DNA of 64,000 nt from Verrucomicrobiota bacterium (GTDB taxonomy: Bacteria; Verrucomicrobiota; Lentisphaeria; JABSQK01; JAJFLO01). The notes beneath the pieces were generated by a model. The model saw only the letters and a list, made by a program, of their open reading frames with translations, searched no databases and was not told where the DNA came from. Both the position numbers and the translations under genes were made by a program. Shown in pieces: positions 39,542-49,097 of this stretch. Each line of letters begins with the position of its first letter. Within the stretch, counting starts at the first letter, position 1. The stretch spans positions 1 to 64,000 of the forward strand of contig JAJFLQ010000011.1 of the NCBI GenBank assembly GCA_021772615.1, written 5' to 3'.

Positions 39542-41902
39542 ATGACCGGCGAACGTGCACCAGGTAAGCCATGTATGAGGGCGCGCCTCGCCTATCTGGT
39601 GCTCTCCCCCGTCGCATTTCACGCTTTCCTGTCGATCCTGATTCAACTGGAAAACTTCGCTCTATTCATCCATAAATCCGACGACGGACTATGGCCTGTT
39701 GTTTATTTTCTAGTTAAACTCCCCTTCTCGCAATTGGAACATATTCTCTGGGGGCTCATGATGCTGGCAATTGGGATGGGTCTGTACCGTTCACAGATTG
39801 CGGCGGCGCTCTTTTTCCTCGGCGTTCAGTGTATCAACCTCTACAGCATCATCAACCAGCTGGCATATCCGATATATTTCGATCATTTGAATCTGTCAAT
39901 GGTTGCAGACCAGGTGCCCGGCATGGCAGTTTTGATCGATTCGATCAAAGCGCTCATTCATCCCGTTTTATATGTGAACACAGCCTTGCTCATTCTCAGT
40001 ATTGTCTGGCAACTCGGCAGATTGGCCACTGCGGATCACTCCCAACGTCAAGAACGCAGCGGGAGCAGGTCGCTAATGCCGGCGACCGTCAATGCCTTAT
40101 GCACATTCTTTCTCGCGACCGCGGTCATCGCGTGCATTGACGTGAATCATAATCTCGAACGTCATCCGGTTATGACCCTGGCCAGGAGTGCGTTTGCACG
40201 CTATCAAAGACTTCCTGCCGTGACCCGTCGAACGGAGGATTTGTATGCCTTACAATACGGCGTTGCGTCGGCCTCTACGAATTTCAAGGACACCCTGCCG
40301 GCATCGTTGACGGCCATCCGGGAAAGCCACTCTCGCCCGAACATTGTCTTTATCGTCCTGGAATCGGTTGGCTCCATTCAAGTGTTAAATAACGGTCGCC
40401 TTACTCCCGACTTGACCCCAAACTTGTATGACTTGTCGTCAAACATGATTATTTTTGACGCGATATATAATACCTTCCCGGGAACGACACGCACGCATTT
40501 ACCATTAAATACGGGCGGAATCACCTGCACGTTTGACGATCTGACTACCAGGTTCTCCACAGCCTATCACGGCCCCGCACTTGTCAACGAATTCAAACAA
40601 CTGGATTATCGAACCGCACTGTTCTCAGCAGGCGAACTGGAAAGCGCAAATCTCATCGGATTTTACCGCCAGTTGGAATACGACGAGCTTTTCGAGCCCG
40701 TCGGCGCCGATGAGGACTTTGTTGAAGCAAACCGGGTGCATTCATGGGGTGTGAATGAGGACAGCATTCGCCGGCTTGCCGTTGATTGGATCGATGAAAC
40801 ACACTCCGGAGCGCAACCTTTTTTTCTACAGTTTCTAACCGTCTCCACGCATCATCCGTATGGTTTTCCAGAAGACTATCAAGGGCCGTTTGCAGGAGAT
40901 GATCCGTATGATCGTTACCGGAATTCGATCCATTACAATGATTGGGTTATCGGCCGCTTGCTCGATGATTTGCGGCAACGAAACCTGATTGACAACACGA
41001 TCATCTTCATTGCCGGCGATCATGGCCAGGCTTTTGGTGTACGTCACCCGTTCAATTTTACCCACGGAAATTTCTTATATGAAGAGAATATCAAGAATTT
41101 CTTACTCGTGATTGACCGGAAAGGTATCCATCAAAGTTTGACGATCGATCGCGTTTGCTCGATTGGCGACGTCATGCCGACCATTCTGAGCCTCGTCAAC
41201 GCACCTCCACCTCCAGTACCCGGCCAGAATCTGTTTGCCGATAATTACAGCGATCGCATGGTCTATTTTCACAAGTTGCCAATGCCGTCGCAATGGGGGT
41301 TGCGAGACGGCAATTGGAAATTCATCGGCGGAGCCGTCAAAGGCGGTGATTTCGAACTCTATGATCTGGCACGGGACCCGATGGAAAAAACGAATCTGGC
41401 CGTCGAATATCCGGATCGCCTTGATCTCTACCATGCACGTTGCGGACAATGGTATCTGGATACCAACGAGCAATTCTCGCAAATGTTTGCAACCAAACGC
41501 CAATACGAACATCGCCCGTTTACGATGTCCGATCTCAACGCTGCTGGAATAACGTCAATGACGTTTGGCTGTTTCGATGACGATTCCGTGTTTTCGGAAC
41601 GCCTGACGTTTCATCCGGACAGTCGCGTTGTCATTCAATTGAGATTTGGTGGACGGCAGAATATCCAAAACATGATTTGCCGCTGGAAGTCGCCCGATAA
41701 CTTGTCCGGGAGCTATGCGTTCAGGGAAAGGCACGGCGAATTGATTGCGCATGTCATTCACAGCACGCCGTTGCCAATGGCGGCGGGAAAATGGACAGTT
41801 ACCATCCTCTCCGGCGAGCGACGATTGGCGACGGGAACATATCAGGTGGCCGATGCGACAGGCACGGACTGCAACAACCGACAAAAAGCTGTCCAACGAT
41901 AG
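39542..41902 (+). CDS. Membrane sulfatase/LtaS-family (alkaline phosphatase fold) transferase
   Basis: This 786-residue protein has an N-terminal membrane domain of about five hydrophobic helices (residues about 15-215) and a periplasmic catalytic domain with the alkaline-phosphatase/sulfatase fold. Visible motifs are 'NIVFIVLESV' with the metal-ligand candidate E274, 'FPGTTRTHLP' with T315/T316 as nucleophile candidates, 'TVSTHHPY', and 'AGDHGQAF' with D493-H494. These match LtaS/phosphoglycerol- or phosphoethanolamine-transferase-type enzymes, which move a phospholipid head group onto a surface glycan or lipid. A C-terminal beta-rich extension (from about 660) is not part of the core fold. 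Its stop is followed after 1 bp by the ATG of the next membrane gene, so the two are almost certainly co-transcribed. The exact substrate cannot be read from the sequence; a true sulfatase is less likely, because no Cys/Ser-x-Pro-x-Arg signature is present. Confidence 0.82.
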   Translation: MTGERAPGKPCMRARLAYLVLSPVAFHAFLSILIQLENFALFIHKSDDGLWPVVYFLVKLPFSQLEHILWGLMMLAIGMGLYRSQIAAALFFLGVQCINLYSIINQLAYPIYFDHLNLSMVADQVPGMAVLIDSIKALIHPVLYVNTALLILSIVWQLGRLATADHSQRQERSGSRSLMPATVNALCTFFLATAVIACIDVNHNLERHPVMTLARSAFARYQRLPAVTRRTEDLYALQYGVASASTNFKDTLPASLTAIRESHSRPNIVFIVLESVGSIQVLNNGRLTPDLTPNLYDLSSNMIIFDAIYNTFPGTTRTHLPLNTGGITCTFDDLTTRFSTAYHGPALVNEFKQLDYRTALFSAGELESANLIGFYRQLEYDELFEPVGADEDFVEANRVHSWGVNEDSIRRLAVDWIDETHSGAQPFFLQFLTVSTHHPYGFPEDYQGPFAGDDPYDRYRNSIHYNDWVIGRLLDDLRQRNLIDNTIIFIAGDHGQAFGVRHPFNFTHGNFLYEENIKNFLLVIDRKGIHQSLTIDRVCSIGDVMPTILSLVNAPPPPVPGQNLFADNYSDRMVYFHKLPMPSQWGLRDGNWKFIGGAVKGGDFELYDLARDPMEKTNLAVEYPDRLDLYHARCGQWYLDTNEQFSQMFATKRQYEHRPFTMSDLNAAGITSMTFGCFDDDSVFSERLTFHPDSRVVIQLRFGGRQNIQNMICRWKSPDNLSGSYAFRERHGELIAHVIHSTPLPMAAGKWTVTILSGERRLATGTYQVADATGTDCNNRQKAVQR

Positions 41903-41903
41903 T

Positions 41904-42956
41904 ATGGCTGGCATGAATAGACGTAAATGTTGCGGTACGTTCAAACGATATTTTCCAGGTGTCTACCTGGCGTTAATCGGAGCTGTTGCCGGCACGGCGA
42001 TTCAGCTGAACCGGCTATACCATTATGGCCACGCGACTCAGCTCACTCACGACCTGATCGTGTTCAGAATCCTCATGGGCCTGCTTCTTGGGCCGGCTGT
42101 CCTTCTCGCCCTGCACAACTACACAATTCATTCCGCTTATCCGGTTCTTCGCTCCACCAAGAGCACAACGTCGGCCGACACCGTTGCCTGCAAAGATGCA
42201 TTGAGTTTCACGCCCTTGTTTTTCTTGATCCCGGTTTATTTTGGCTATCGGATCCAAAACCTTGCGATGGTCCTCATTGCCATCACTGTCATGCTGTGGA
42301 AATTGTACGCGTTTCAAGAAAAACAGCCTGATTTGCGAGGAATAAGGCGCTTCGTCATGCGCTACTATTGTCCATTCCTATTCTTCGTTTCCGGCTTCGC
42401 GGCGTTGATCTATCACGTCGTGTGGCAGCGCGTGCTCTACTCGTGCTTTGGAAGCAATATTGAATCTGCAGTTGTCATCGCCTCCGCGTTTATGTTGGGA
42501 TTAGGCCTCGGAGCGGTGTGCGGCGGACATCTCGTAAAACGATATCCGGAACGGCTTCCCGCATTGTTCTTACTGTGCGAAGCGGGTATTGCCGGTTACG
42601 GCTTTTTCAGTATCGGTTTCATCAATGCGGTATCTGCGTACACCAACGACTATGCGCCTCCGATTACCTTCGTCGCGATGTTCTTGCTCCTGTTGTTTCC
42701 GACAATGCTGATGGGCGCTACCCTTCCGATACTTGTGACTTTGTTATTTCGAGACCTTGATGACATTGGAATCAGTACCGGCATTGTCTACGGGCTCAAC
42801 ACATTGGGTTCGGGATTGGCGGCTTTCATGACGGTTGAATTTTTCTTTCCTTACTTCGGCCTGCAACGGTCGATATGGATTGCCGTAGTCTTCAATGCAT
42901 TGGTGTGCATTGGATTGCAAATTCGCCCCGGACCAGCATTTCGCACAGCGCAATAA
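41904..42956 (+). CDS. Polytopic membrane protein, N-terminal half of a fused MFS/spermidine-synthase-like protein
   Basis: I chose the ATG at 41904, which begins 1 bp after the upstream stop. The longer reading frame starting upstream overlaps the sulfatase gene and would add a hydrophilic tail before the first helix. The product is 350 residues with about nine hydrophobic helices. From about residue 150 it has the signature of the membrane part of fused MFS/spermidine synthases: 'FFVSGFAALIYHVVWQRVL', then 'FMLGLGLGAVCGG' and 'LLFPTMLMGATLPIL'. It carries no methyltransferase-like domain. The next gene supplies further helices and that domain in the same reading frame, beyond one TAA stop and 15 bp. 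It may therefore be a natural two-subunit form, or one gene broken by a nonsense change. Confidence 0.75.
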   Translation: MAGMNRRKCCGTFKRYFPGVYLALIGAVAGTAIQLNRLYHYGHATQLTHDLIVFRILMGLLLGPAVLLALHNYTIHSAYPVLRSTKSTTSADTVACKDALSFTPLFFLIPVYFGYRIQNLAMVLIAITVMLWKLYAFQEKQPDLRGIRRFVMRYYCPFLFFVSGFAALIYHVVWQRVLYSCFGSNIESAVVIASAFMLGLGLGAVCGGHLVKRYPERLPALFLLCEAGIAGYGFFSIGFINAVSAYTNDYAPPITFVAMFLLLLFPTMLMGATLPILVTLLFRDLDDIGISTGIVYGLNTLGSGLAAFMTVEFFFPYFGLQRSIWIAVVFNALVCIGLQIRPGPAFRTAQ

Positions 42957-42971
42957 AGACGACGTTTGTTC

Positions 42972-44666
42972 ATGAAATCAATTCAACATCATCGCTATAT
43001 CCTTGTATCCGGAGCAACGGGTTTTATTTCGCTGAGCCAGGAGATTCTTTGGATACGCCTACTCGAATTCTTCACCGGATCATCGCCCCAGGTCTTTGGC
43101 TACACTCTGGCGGCATTGCTGATCGGCGTTGCCGGTGGTGCATTGTTGACACCGATCGTCATTGCCCGGCGGAAATTGCAGGTTGTGTATGTCATATCAG
43201 ATCTTTTAGCCTTCAGCGGCGCCGTATTCTATTTCTCCCCGTTATTGATCGGCCTCGCGAGTATTCGGTCACCGTCACTTGCATACGGATTCGCATTCGC
43301 CATGGTCGGAGCTGTAGCGTTTTTCAATGGCGGCATATTTCCGCTGGTATGCGCCGGTTACGACAAACACATCCAGGATGTAGCCACCACCATCACCAAG
43401 ACCTATCTGGCGAACATTATTGGCGCCGCCGCCGGCCCGCTCGTTACCGCTTTCCTGATCCTGGAGTATTTTAGTTTGGAGCGTGCAATTCTTCTGATTA
43501 CGCTGTTGTCGCTGTCGGTAGCGGTTTTGAATCTTTTATGGTCCACCGAAGGTGGAAGATTGAAAACCTGCCGTTTGCTCACCGTTGCAGTCGGCGTAGC
43601 TGCCGCAATAGGGATGTACAATCCGGTATATGCCGACCTCGTGATTAAGCTACAGTTGAAGAATCAATATGAGCATGGCGATGAAATCGTTCAGGTTGCC
43701 CAGAATCGACAGGGAATTATAACGGTGAGTCGCCTTTCGAGCGAGAGCACCGACACCATATTCGGCAATGGGATGTACGACGGCAAATTCAACATCGACC
43801 CAGTATCCAACGAAAACTGGATCACGAGGGCGTATATGATTCCGGCACTTAACCGGAGGTCGGAAAACGTTCTCATGATCGGTCTCGGCAGCGGCTCATG
43901 GGCTCGGGTGCTGGCCAGTCACGCCCGCCTCAAGAAGCTCACAATCGTTGAAATCAACCCGGGCTATCTCGACATTATTCGAAACTATCCTGAGTTTGCA
44001 GATGTACTCGATGATACTCGCATCGACATAATTATTGACGACGGTCGCCACTGGCTGCGTCGAAATACGGATCAAAAATTCGATGTAATCGTTGGAAACC
44101 TAACCTTTCATTGGCGTAGCAATACCACTCATCTATCTTCGTCTGAATTCATGCGGCTCGCAAAATCCCACCTGAACTGCAATGGATTGCTGTATCTGAA
44201 TACGACCGATTCGCCATACATAATTCGAACCGCTGTCGAGGCATTCAAACATGTTGTATCATTCGGAAATTTCGTCGCCGCCTCGGATCATCCTTTCGAC
44301 CTGACGGCGCGGGAACGAATCAGAAACCTCCTGCTATTCAGCGAGAATATGGCACCTTTTTTTACTGTAACGCCTGAAAGAGAAGATGTGATGAAGGAGT
44401 TGGCAGAATTTGATCTACCGGAAATAAGTGCGGAAATGCTGCCTGACACGTCAGTCATTACCGATGACAACATGGTCGCGGAATTTGAACGGTTCCGTCG
44501 AGAGAAGCGAAATTACAGGAGGCCGGACCATCGTATTCTCGCTGCCATTATGCTGGACAGGAAAAGCTTCGTGCAGTCTGTAAAAATCGCATTGGGCGAT
44601 ACGTTTTTTGAACGTTCGGCAAATCGCAAACGTATTCACAATAAAATTTTCGAGTCCAATTTCTGA
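42972..44666 (+). CDS. Membrane-bound spermidine-synthase-like protein, C-terminal half
   Basis: This is 565 residues from the ATG at 42972; a TTG two codons earlier is a weaker option. Residues 1-220 hold about seven hydrophobic helices, starting 'RYILVSGATGFISLSQEILW', the typical second membrane block of fused MFS/spermidine synthases. A Rossmann-type domain follows, with the nucleotide/AdoMet-binding loop 'IGLGSG' (G304), the acidic end of strand 2 'VEINPGY' (E327) and 'DDGRHWL' (D356-D357). In spermidine synthases the next strand carries a catalytic Asp before a flexible loop; here it reads 'DVIVGNLTFHW', with Asn where that Asp would be expected. A classical polyamine synthase activity is therefore doubtful. 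The substrate is unknown. The gene is the third in a set with the LtaS-type transferase and the membrane half. Confidence 0.78.
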   Translation: MKSIQHHRYILVSGATGFISLSQEILWIRLLEFFTGSSPQVFGYTLAALLIGVAGGALLTPIVIARRKLQVVYVISDLLAFSGAVFYFSPLLIGLASIRSPSLAYGFAFAMVGAVAFFNGGIFPLVCAGYDKHIQDVATTITKTYLANIIGAAAGPLVTAFLILEYFSLERAILLITLLSLSVAVLNLLWSTEGGRLKTCRLLTVAVGVAAAIGMYNPVYADLVIKLQLKNQYEHGDEIVQVAQNRQGIITVSRLSSESTDTIFGNGMYDGKFNIDPVSNENWITRAYMIPALNRRSENVLMIGLGSGSWARVLASHARLKKLTIVEINPGYLDIIRNYPEFADVLDDTRIDIIIDDGRHWLRRNTDQKFDVIVGNLTFHWRSNTTHLSSSEFMRLAKSHLNCNGLLYLNTTDSPYIIRTAVEAFKHVVSFGNFVAASDHPFDLTARERIRNLLLFSENMAPFFTVTPEREDVMKELAEFDLPEISAEMLPDTSVITDDNMVAEFERFRREKRNYRRPDHRILAAIMLDRKSFVQSVKIALGDTFFERSANRKRIHNKIFESNF

Positions 44667-45139
44667 ATGCGAGGAGACTACGAATCAAGAATAGCATGAA
44701 ACGGAGTCTTCCGGAACGGCAGTTTCGTGGGTGTTCCGATTCGTCCAGTCGTTACTTGATCGCTTTGCCCGATAACTTGCTGAATTATTCACGAAACGAG
44801 TCAGGCGATAGTCTACCGGATTTACCGGCGACCGACATTCGGCTCTCGACCAAGGACACGGTTGGTGGAACAGGATTATTGCAAAAAAAATTGCAATTTC
44901 TACAGCCAATCCTATACGTACGTCAGTAGCGCTGCTGGTTAACCCGAACAATGATCGCACACGTCTCAAAGAAATCTGCTCACAACCGCAATTTCGTTTA
45001 CCAACCGAATAGTGAGATTTACCGCAATTTCGTACGCAAGCACCAGGGAACTGTCGGGGTCGAAAGTAAACGCAGAGAGGCGCCTGCTTTTTTCATTGGG
45101 TTGCCGTATGTCACGTCAAACTAAATTCGGAGAATAGAT
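44667..45139. other. Intergenic region before the histidine kinase
   Basis: About 470 bp have no supported gene; the 77-codon ORF at 44696 has no domain and no ribosome site. Two short structures are visible. One is a perfect palindrome with arms ATTGCAA/TTGCAAT around six A residues (44878-44897), a possible operator or protein-binding site. The other is a weak stem followed by six T residues (45072-45093), a poor terminator candidate. A good Shine-Dalgarno (CGGAG near 45128) precedes the kinase. Confidence 0.4.
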
Positions 45140-47947
45140 ATGGCTGCCGCCACGACGATTCTGGTTGTCGATGACGAGATGAACAATCGACAGATTGCCA
45201 AACGTCTGCTGCAATCACAAGGCTATAATGTGATTGTTGCAAATTCGGGATCAGAATGCATGGCGTCCATTGGCGAGCATCATCCTGCGGTAATCATTAT
45301 CGACTACATACTTCCCGATCGCAGCGGGCATGATATTTGTCGGGAAATCAAATCGGATCCAACGCTTCGGGATACCATCGTAATTCTGATTTCGAGCTAC
45401 AAAAAATCGTCGGACGTGAAGGCGAGGTGTCTGGAAGCCGGTGCCGATGCCTACATTGTACGGCCAATTAAAAATCGCGAATATCTTGCCAATATAATGG
45501 CAATGGTACGTCTGAAAAGCGTACAGGATGCCGCAAATCGACACAGGAAGGAGCACGCGGCACTTTCCGACTTCAGCCAATTTTGCCTGTCGGTGCGAAG
45601 TCGCAAAGCATTATTTGATCGAATCGCCAAGATCCTGGCGCCGTCCATGGCGATTTCCCACGTCATTGCCCTGCGCCTTGCCGAATCACCCAAAGCGCCT
45701 GCCGGCATCATGGTTTTTCGCGGGTACTCGACGCCTGTAGCGGAAACCGTTTCGCTGCCGCAGGCAACCTTTGGCGGTTTTGCGGAACGGCTTCGCGGGG
45801 CAGATCCGGTCGCCAAACCGATTTTCGAATTACCGGTTGAGGTTATTAGGTATTTCAGCGCCAAATATGATACTGAATCCTTTGCGTGGTGCCTGCCGGT
45901 CCACGCACCCCGAATTTCATGTGGCGGCATTCTCCTTTTTTGGAAGACTTCTGAAGCCGTCCCGGATGAAGCGTGTTCCGCTTTTCTGCAATCGATAGCA
46001 AATATAGCCGTGATCACCATAACCCGTTTACGGAATCTTTACGAACTTGCGGAAGCAGGCGAACGACGTTACCGCACGCTTTCCGAAGCATCGCCCGCCG
46101 GCATCGTCCAGCTGGACGCAGAGGGCAGATACGTCTACATGAATGATAAGTGGTCGGAATTGACCCACATCCCATCCGATAACGTCCTGGGTAAACATTG
46201 GTTGCGGTCCCTGCTGGTGGTCAATCGTGCCGACATTGAACACGATTGGGCGAATTGGGATGAAGAATCGGACGTATTTCGCGCCTATTTTCGTATACCG
46301 GCAGCGAACGGCAATCACACGTGGATTCACGCACAAATGGCCGCCGAAATCACAAACGGCGAGGTGATTGGATATATTGGTACGTTTTCGGACGTGACCG
46401 CCTGGAAAAATGCCGAAGAGGAACTGGCCGGCGAAAAAGAGCGCCTGGCAATAACACTGCGTTCCATCGGCGACGGAGTTTTTACAACGGATACGGATGG
46501 CCGAATCCAGATGATGAACAGCGTCGCGGAGTCCATCACCGGGTGGACAACGTCGGAAGCTGTCGGAAAGACGATTCGTTCGGTGTTTAAGATTATAGAC
46601 GGGTCTACTCGGGAGCCGGCGAAGAATCCGGTGGATGAGGTACTGAATTCGGGAACTGTGGTTGGCCTTGCCGAGAATACGGTGTTGGTCCGAAAAGACG
46701 GCGTTGAACGCATGGTTGCCGACAGTGCCGCACCTATCCGCGATTCCGACGGTAACATCATCGGAGTCGTCTTTATTTTCAGTGATATTACAGAACGGTG
46801 CGAGATCGAGCGACGGATGCAGCAATCGCAGAAAATGGAGTCATTGGGTGTTCTTGCCGGGGGGATCGCCCATGATTTCAATAACTACATTACGGCGATA
46901 CAGTCGAACGTGTCGTTAACGCGATCTTCCCTGCAGGCTGAGAGTAACCTGATTCGTTTCCTTGATCGCGCTAATCAGGGCTGCGAACACGCTCAAGGTC
47001 TGACACAACAGCTACTTACCTTCGCAAAAGGCGGTAAGCCGGTGAAGGGTCTCGTCTCGTTAACATCACACCTGAATTCATGGTGCGATTTCGCTGTTCA
47101 CGGTTCAAGTTGCCGAGCTAAATACTCGATTCACACGGACCTGTGGGATATTGAGGCCGACACCGGGCAGATACAGCAGATCATTCACAATCTCGTGCTC
47201 AACGCCGGCCAATCCATGCCGACGGGCGGAGTGATTGCCATATCCGCCGAAAATAGAGTGTTGGATCAGGATGATAATCCGTTGCAACTCCCACCGGGGA
47301 AATACACCGAAATCGCTGTACAAGATCAGGGATCGGGGATATCGCTGAAACATCGTGACCGAATCTTTGAGCCATTCTTCACCACCAAACGGTCAGGCGG
47401 CGGTCTCGGATTGGCAATCGTCTTTTCGATCGTTAAGAATCATGGAGGAGGAATCAATGTTCATTCGATTCCCGGCAAAGGCACGACCTTTCAGGTATTC
47501 CTCCCTGCCCTGGGTATGCAATTGAAACGGGAATCAGCGCATAAACCATCGCATACGACAATCTCCCGTCGAATTCTTATCATGGACGATGATACGATTG
47601 TGCGAGAATCACTTAAGGACATGTTGGTGTTTCTGGGTCACCAGGTGCACGCGACCAAGAACGGGACCGAGGCGATTGATTTTTTGCGCTCCGAATGCCA
47701 ATCGGCACGACGTCTCGACGCCGCGATTCTGGACCTCACCGTGCCCAATGATTGTGGCGGTAAGACCGTCGTCGAGGAGATCAGAAACATCATGCCGCAC
47801 CTCAAGGTTGTGGTATCCAGTGGCTATTCCAATGATCCGATTCTCGCAAATCATAAGGACCACGGTTTTGATGCAGTCGTTCGTAAGCCGTATGGCCTTG
47901 ATCGGCTGGCCGAAACCTTGAACGAACTATTCCGCATCAACGTCTAA
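45140..47947 (+). CDS. Hybrid sensor histidine kinase (REC-GAF-PAS-PAS-HisKA-HATPase-REC)
   Basis: This 935-residue cytoplasmic kinase has no membrane segment. Domains in order: N-terminal receiver (1-120; phospho-acceptor D55 in IIIDYILPD), GAF-like region (about 140-300), PAS (about 310-430), PAS (about 440-565), HisKA with the H-box '[11 protein letters not shown]' (H578), a HATPase_c with N-box 'LVLNAG', 'DQGSGI' and 'GGGLGLAIV', and a C-terminal receiver (from about 812; D865 in AAILDLTVP). In the first receiver the conserved Lys is replaced by Arg (VRPIK, R108), while the second keeps KPYG. The Shine-Dalgarno is well placed. No response regulator or membrane sensor gene is adjacent, so the partner is unknown. 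Phosphate probably enters via H578 and passes to D865. The ligand of the GAF/PAS region cannot be inferred. Confidence 0.92.
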   Translation: MAAATTILVVDDEMNNRQIAKRLLQSQGYNVIVANSGSECMASIGEHHPAVIIIDYILPDRSGHDICREIKSDPTLRDTIVILISSYKKSSDVKARCLEAGADAYIVRPIKNREYLANIMAMVRLKSVQDAANRHRKEHAALSDFSQFCLSVRSRKALFDRIAKILAPSMAISHVIALRLAESPKAPAGIMVFRGYSTPVAETVSLPQATFGGFAERLRGADPVAKPIFELPVEVIRYFSAKYDTESFAWCLPVHAPRISCGGILLFWKTSEAVPDEACSAFLQSIANIAVITITRLRNLYELAEAGERRYRTLSEASPAGIVQLDAEGRYVYMNDKWSELTHIPSDNVLGKHWLRSLLVVNRADIEHDWANWDEESDVFRAYFRIPAANGNHTWIHAQMAAEITNGEVIGYIGTFSDVTAWKNAEEELAGEKERLAITLRSIGDGVFTTDTDGRIQMMNSVAESITGWTTSEAVGKTIRSVFKIIDGSTREPAKNPVDEVLNSGTVVGLAENTVLVRKDGVERMVADSAAPIRDSDGNIIGVVFIFSDITERCEIERRMQQSQKMESLGVLAGGIAHDFNNYITAIQSNVSLTRSSLQAESNLIRFLDRANQGCEHAQGLTQQLLTFAKGGKPVKGLVSLTSHLNSWCDFAVHGSSCRAKYSIHTDLWDIEADTGQIQQIIHNLVLNAGQSMPTGGVIAISAENRVLDQDDNPLQLPPGKYTEIAVQDQGSGISLKHRDRIFEPFFTTKRSGGGLGLAIVFSIVKNHGGGINVHSIPGKGTTFQVFLPALGMQLKRESAHKPSHTTISRRILIMDDDTIVRESLKDMLVFLGHQVHATKNGTEAIDFLRSECQSARRLDAAILDLTVPNDCGGKTVVEEIRNIMPHLKVVVSSGYSNDPILANHKDHGFDAVVRKPYGLDRLAETLNELFRINV

Positions 47948-48167
47948 ATTCAGGGTTTCTTGCGCCATTTCTTGTCAACGGATTCGCAATCGATATGTGA
48001 AAGGTCAAACACCTGCATCTTCGTATGGCGTGCGAGGCCGCTCTCTCTCGTTCGCATCTGAATGCCGCGAATGCGGTAACCGGGTTCCCGCCGGGTACAT
48101 TTGCATTCTTGTTGAAAATAATCCATATATCTATAGCGATCGACACAATGAACCAGGAGTATATTCT

Positions 48168-48854
48168 ATGCAAAATCTGACCGTTATCCTGCATTTGGTT
48201 ATGCTGGTTGTATTCGTTGGCAATTCAACCGCACATGCCGGCATTATCAATTTGGGATCGCGCGCCACCGGGGGCTTCGGGGCGCCTGCGAGCGGCTTTC
48301 AAAGCATGGTGCTCGGTTGGACCTTCAACGGTTCCGGCGAGGCTGTCGAGATCGCATCATTCGGCCTGATTGATCTGGCAGGCGGTGGGATACCGTCCGG
48401 ACCAGATGGGACTCCGCTCGAAATCGGCGTCCATGTGGGATTCGATAGTTATACCCCACTTGAGGAAAAGGATGTTGACAGTGGAATCTTGATCCCTAAC
48501 CGGCCAAATGGCACAATGGTGGAACGTTACGGCGCCGTGATTGGCGCCTTCGTTCCAACAGCGGTTGCCGGCGATCCAGGTTTTCAAGCATTTGATGAAG
48601 ACCTCGTCGCTGTCGGCATCGATGCGGATGCGCTGTTCTTCATTGGTTCACTATCGACATTTGTATCGACGTCTGCCGGTTCGCTTTACATCGGCGTCAA
48701 TGAGACGTTTGCAATCAACAATGGGCCCGGCGAATTTACGGTGACCATTGCGGAAGCGGCGGTCCCTGAACCAACGACCTGGACGCTGATTGTTACCGGT
48801 TTATTCGGTATCATTGTTGCCGGGAAGCGACGCTTCCAGCGTCACGGCCGGTGA
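48168..48854 (+). CDS. PEP-CTERM sorting domain protein
   Basis: I chose the ATG at 48168. An AGGAG lies 8 bp upstream, and the protein then begins with a normal signal peptide (MQNLTVILHLVMLVVFVGN, cleavage near AHA). The longer reading frame adds a Cys-rich hydrophilic leader with no such signal. The 228-residue product ends with 'VPEPTTWTLIVTGLFGIIVAG' plus a basic tail (KRRFQRHGR), a textbook PEP-CTERM signal for exosortase-dependent processing. The mature part is Gly-rich and acidic with beta character and no enzyme motif. No exosortase or EPS genes lie nearby. It follows the histidine kinase by 220 bp and probably has its own promoter. The role is inferred to be in the extracellular matrix or envelope. 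Confidence 0.88.
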   Translation: MQNLTVILHLVMLVVFVGNSTAHAGIINLGSRATGGFGAPASGFQSMVLGWTFNGSGEAVEIASFGLIDLAGGGIPSGPDGTPLEIGVHVGFDSYTPLEEKDVDSGILIPNRPNGTMVERYGAVIGAFVPTAVAGDPGFQAFDEDLVAVGIDADALFFIGSLSTFVSTSAGSLYIGVNETFAINNGPGEFTVTIAEAAVPEPTTWTLIVTGLFGIIVAGKRRFQRHGR

Positions 48855-49097
48855 GCCTGAGAATTCCTGCCCAACGGATTTTAGGTAATTTGGGAACGTT
48901 CTCGACGTCCGTGATTTCAACTTCTCCCCGGAAAATCCACATTGCGGCATAGCTGAATCGTTGCAATGGGCACCCCACCTTTTTTCTCAAGCACGCGATC
49001 GACCACCAGAGCTCCACAAAAAAGACTCCCCAAGACTCGCGGATGAGGAATAGTAATGTCTCCAATTCGGTGAACGTATATAACATAGGGACGCTGT

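Noticed and set aside
44696..44929. 77-codon ORF between the spermidine-synthase-like gene and the kinase
   Set aside because: No ribosome binding site or domain, and it crosses the AT palindrome.
47997..48167. Upstream extension of the PEP-CTERM gene
   Set aside because: The internal ATG at 48168 has an AGGAG at good spacing and yields a proper signal peptide; the extension does not.
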